NCBI GenBank assembly: GCA_944321445.1 | Contig: CALULJ010000025.1 | Coordinates: 1 to 33,166 of the forward strand | Length of the DNA: 33,166 nucleotides | Direction of reading: 5' to 3' | Origin: an uncultured Collinsella sp. | GTDB lineage: Bacteria > Actinomycetota > Coriobacteriia > Coriobacteriales > Coriobacteriaceae | Part shown: one piece after another, positions 30,942-33,166 of the stretch | How the letters are laid out: every line of letters starts with the position of its first letter | Numbering within the stretch: the stretch's first letter is position 1 | The notes under the pieces: model-generated | Databases searched by the model: none | Seen by the model: only the letters and a program-made list of their open reading frames with translations | What the model was told of the DNA's origin: nothing | Program-made: the position numbers and the translations under genes

Positions 30942-32165
30942 ATGCGCACCGATGATTTCGATTACAACCTGCCCGAAGAGCTGATTGCTCAGGCACCCGC
31001 CGAGCCGCGCGACAGCTGCCGCCTGCTCGTGCTCAATCGCCGCGGCGAGGCGCATGAGGGCGACGGGCGCATCGCGCTCGCGCACGGGGGCACGGTGGAG
31101 CACCGGATCTTTCGCGACGTGATCGACTTCATCGAGCCGGGCGACGTGCTCGTCATCAACAAGACGCGCGTCATGCCGGCGCGCCTCATCGGGCGCAAGG
31201 CCAAGACGGGCGGCGTTGCCGAGACGCTGCTACTGCGCCGCCGCGAGGATATCGACGCGTTGGGGCATGTGTGGGAATGCCTGGTCAACCCCGGCAAGCG
31301 CCTGAAGCCCGGCGCCGTGATCGAGTACCGCGCGGGCGGCCTGCATGCGCCGGAGTCGGCGCCGGTGGTGCTGACGGGCGAGGTCATCGACTTCGTGCCG
31401 GAAAGCCGCGGCGGGCGCCTCGTGCGCTTTACGCCGGAAGGAGAGAACGCCCAGGGCGCGCCCCGCACGCTCGACGAGGCGATTCATGCAGCAGGCCATG
31501 TGCCGCTGCCGCCCTACATCACCGATTACCAGGGCGACCCCGAGAAGTACCAGACCGTGTACGCCATGAAGGAGGAGCACTCCGCCGCCGCGCCAACGGC
31601 AGGCCTGCACTTCACGCCCGAGCTCATGGAGCGCATCGAGGCCAAGGGCGCGAAGTTCGTGGCGGTGGAGCTCGAGGTGGGTATCGATACCTTCCGTTTG
31701 GTGGAGGAGGACGACCCCACGCAGCACGTCATGCACACTGAGCGCTATCACGTGCCGGCAGAGGTTATCGACGCTGTGCACAAGGCGAAGGCCGAGGGCC
31801 ATCGCGTGATTGCGGTCGGCACCACGGCGGTGCGCTCGCTCGAGAGCGCGTTCGACGCGGATGCACCCGCCGCGGAGCCGCCCGTGGTCGCCCGCTACTT
31901 CGAGGGGCGTGCGGACGGGGCGGATACCCTGGATCGCGGTGACATCACCGCCCGCGCTGACGCCACGACGAACCTGTACCTCATGCCGGGATCGACCTAT
32001 CACGTGGTGGATGCGCTCATCACGAACTTCCATGTGCCGCGCTCGACCCTCATGATGCTCGTGAGTGCGCTGGCGACCCGTGAGCAGATTATGGATGCCT
32101 ATGCCGAGGCCGTGAACGAGCGGTACCGGTTCTTCAGCTTCGGCGACGCGATGCTCATCATGTAG
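30942..32165 (+). CDS. queA: tRNA preQ1 ribosyltransferase-isomerase
   Basis: The 407-residue protein is QueA throughout: MRTDDFDYNLPEELIAQAPA, RDSCRLLVLNR, VLVINKTRVMPARLIGRK, HVPLPPYITDYQGDPEKYQT, SAAAPTAGLHFTPELM, HVMHTERYHVPAE and ITNFHVPRSTLMMLVSAL are all family blocks in order. It transfers and isomerises the ribose of S-adenosylmethionine onto preQ1 in tRNA during queuosine synthesis. It is longer than the usual 340-360 residues, mainly through an insertion near 305-330 (DADAPAAEPPVVARYFEGRA). The start at 30942 follows GAAGG. Confidence 0.96.
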   Translation: MRTDDFDYNLPEELIAQAPAEPRDSCRLLVLNRRGEAHEGDGRIALAHGGTVEHRIFRDVIDFIEPGDVLVINKTRVMPARLIGRKAKTGGVAETLLLRRREDIDALGHVWECLVNPGKRLKPGAVIEYRAGGLHAPESAPVVLTGEVIDFVPESRGGRLVRFTPEGENAQGAPRTLDEAIHAAGHVPLPPYITDYQGDPEKYQTVYAMKEEHSAAAPTAGLHFTPELMERIEAKGAKFVAVELEVGIDTFRLVEEDDPTQHVMHTERYHVPAEVIDAVHKAKAEGHRVIAVGTTAVRSLESAFDADAPAAEPPVVARYFEGRADGADTLDRGDITARADATTNLYLMPGSTYHVVDALITNFHVPRSTLMMLVSALATREQIMDAYAEAVNERYRFFSFGDAMLIM

Positions 32166-32173
32166 CCCTTGCG

Positions 32174-32247
32174 CTTGGCCTCTTTCGGCTACGTCCCCAA
32201 TGGTGCCATTGTTGGCCTCATTGGGGACGCAGCCGAAAGAGGCCAAG
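32174..32247. repeat. 74-bp palindrome after queA
   Basis: Left arm CTTGGCCTCTTTCGGCTACG with TCCCCAA, right arm TTGGGGACGCAGCCGAAAGA with GGCCAAG: 27 bp with one mismatch around a 20-base loop. It begins 8 bases after the queA stop. Both this and the palindrome at 23824-23894 begin TTGGCCTCT and contain a GGGGAC/GTCCCC segment. It has no T-run of terminator type. Confidence 0.8.
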
Positions 32248-32365
32248 TTTGTTCGCTGCGCGTATGGATTTGGTCGGGTGATGCTGCGGGCGTGCATGTC
32301 CCGCTATACTCCATTGGGCCGTCTTGGCGAAAGGGGCGCCGAGGACGATTCGAGGGAGGGCATTC

Positions 32366-33166
32366 GTGGCGGCAGTAAGAAGGCGAATCAGGAGCCTGCG
32401 CTCGCTTGTGGGCAAAGATCCGGTGCTGGCGATCGCGACGGTGCTCGCGCTTGCGTCGTGCGCGGCGGTGCCGCCCGATGCGGGCTATGCCGACTACGTC
32501 GACCTGCATACCATCGGGCTGCTGTTCAGCCTCATGGCAGCCATGACCGGCCTTTCGCGCGCGGGGGTGTTCCGCGTCGCATGCCGGCACCTGCTCGCGG
32601 CCATCCGCGGTACGCGCCCGCTCATCCTGGCGCTCACGCTTCTGGCCTTCTTCTCGAGCATGTTCATCACGAACGACGTCGCCCTCGTGACCTTCGTGCC
32701 CTTGGCGCTGCTGGCGCTCGATTCGCTGCGCTCGCCCAAGCTCACCTGCTTCACCGTGGTGATGATGACCATCGCCGCCAACGTGGGCAGCATGCTGACG
32801 CCGGTTGGCAATCCCCAGAACCTCTATCTGTATTCGGCCTCGGGCATGCCGCTGCCCGACTTCATGCTGCTCGTCGCCCCGTATGCGGCGGCGGCTCTCG
32901 CGATGCTCGCCATCGTGATCGTGGTGGCGGGCCAGGCGCTCAAGCGCGACGGCATCGAGGAGCTTGCCGATGCCCACCGCGGCCGTGCGCCCGTCACCGC
33001 GACGGCTGAGCCGGATGCGCTCGCGCCGGCGCGTATCGTGCCGTGGGTGGCGGTGTTCGCCGTCTCGCTGCTCGCCGTGGCGCATGTCGTGCCCGTGGGT
33101 GTTCCGGTGGCCGTCGCCCTGCTCGTGGGGGCCGTGGCGGACCGCGGCGCGCTTGCGCACGTGGAC
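32366..33166 (+). CDS. ArsB/NhaD/SLC13-type permease (3' end outside window)
   Basis: A GTG at 32366 follows GGGAGGG by 5 bases and opens 267 codons to the window edge, without a stop. After a basic N-terminus come helices around VLAIATVLALASCAAV and LHTIGLLFSLMAAMTGLSRA. The family's conserved LLAFFSSMFITNDVALVTFV follows, then VMMTIAANVGSMLTPVGNPQ at about 131-150, the re-entrant substrate/ion motif. Further helices follow. Members carry arsenite, Na+/H+ or dicarboxylates/citrate; which applies is not decidable here. TATACT at 32305-32310 is a possible -10 box. Confidence 0.88.
   Translation, partial: MAAVRRRIRSLRSLVGKDPVLAIATVLALASCAAVPPDAGYADYVDLHTIGLLFSLMAAMTGLSRAGVFRVACRHLLAAIRGTRPLILALTLLAFFSSMFITNDVALVTFVPLALLALDSLRSPKLTCFTVVMMTIAANVGSMLTPVGNPQNLYLYSASGMPLPDFMLLVAPYAAAALAMLAIVIVVAGQALKRDGIEELADAHRGRAPVTATAEPDALAPARIVPWVAVFAVSLLAVAHVVPVGVPVAVALLVGAVADRGALAHVD

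Noticed and set aside
32200..33009. A 269-codon plus-strand frame overlapping the last permease gene
   Set aside because: It starts in the queA-side palindrome and is an Ala/Arg/His-rich frame shadow of the permease, which has the ribosome site and transmembrane motifs.
1..33166. tRNA, rRNA, phage or integrase genes
   Set aside because: I looked for tRNA cloverleaf ends, rRNA-like conserved stretches and transposase or integrase motifs and found none I could support.

Overview
The window is a high-GC, gene-dense bacterial chromosome segment. Gene content, GC-rich codon use and abundant short intergenic palindromes with a GGGACAGGCAC-type core suggest a gut actinobacterium of the class Coriobacteriia, probably Collinsella or a close relative. 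This is inferred from style and content; no rRNA or other phylogenetic marker was available to test it.

Layout. 1-2152: a partial GNAT acetyltransferase (-), an alpha/beta hydrolase, a membrane-anchored XRE-type regulator and a small membrane protein (-). 2543-6347: a complete sensing and transport module consisting of an OmpR-type response regulator, an ABC ATPase, a 25-residue membrane peptide, an ABC permease and a histidine kinase with almost no extracellular part. 6345-7835: a gene graveyard with remnants of a heterodimeric ABC exporter (-) joined to the 3' end of a LysR-type gene (+), bounded on both sides by short repeats. 7851-14529: a PerM/AI-2E family protein, an unknown membrane protein, a TetR regulator overlapping a DHA2-type MFS pump, a nitroreductase (-), a second MFS protein and a GNAT enzyme. 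14981-18817: a methyltransferase, 3-methyladenine DNA glycosylase I, a proline-iminopeptidase-like hydrolase and a convergent GH32 fructosidase (-). 18977-23818: a histidine phosphatase, two aldo/keto reductases (-), a divergent LysR regulator and an NhaC-type antiporter. 24072-33166: a pair of bacterial PH-domain membrane proteins (-), a maltose-type O-acetyltransferase, release factor 3, a P-loop kinase fused to a ProXp-ala/YbaK tRNA-editing domain with an upstream D-2-hydroxyacid dehydrogenase (-), queA, and the start of an ArsB/NhaD/SLC13-type permease.

The most unusual content lies between genes. I count 16 units of a 31-bp palindrome (15 of exactly 31 bp), in four arm classes that keep the same length and a related central phrase. 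They often supply the stop codon or last residues of the neighbouring gene. Two copies of a separate 140-bp element occur in opposite orientations, with long terminal inverted repeats that show a compensatory A-T to G-C change. Two larger 71-74 bp palindromes sit a few bases after nhaC-like and queA stops, and a 207-bp region at 14578-14784 is bounded by an imperfect inverted repeat. No transposase, CRISPR array, tRNA or rRNA gene was seen.

The best protein-level oddities are the kinase/tRNA-editing fusion (28761-29753), the 25-residue peptide between the ABC ATPase and permease, and the membrane-tethered XRE regulator. All functions are assigned by reading motifs; no database search was made.
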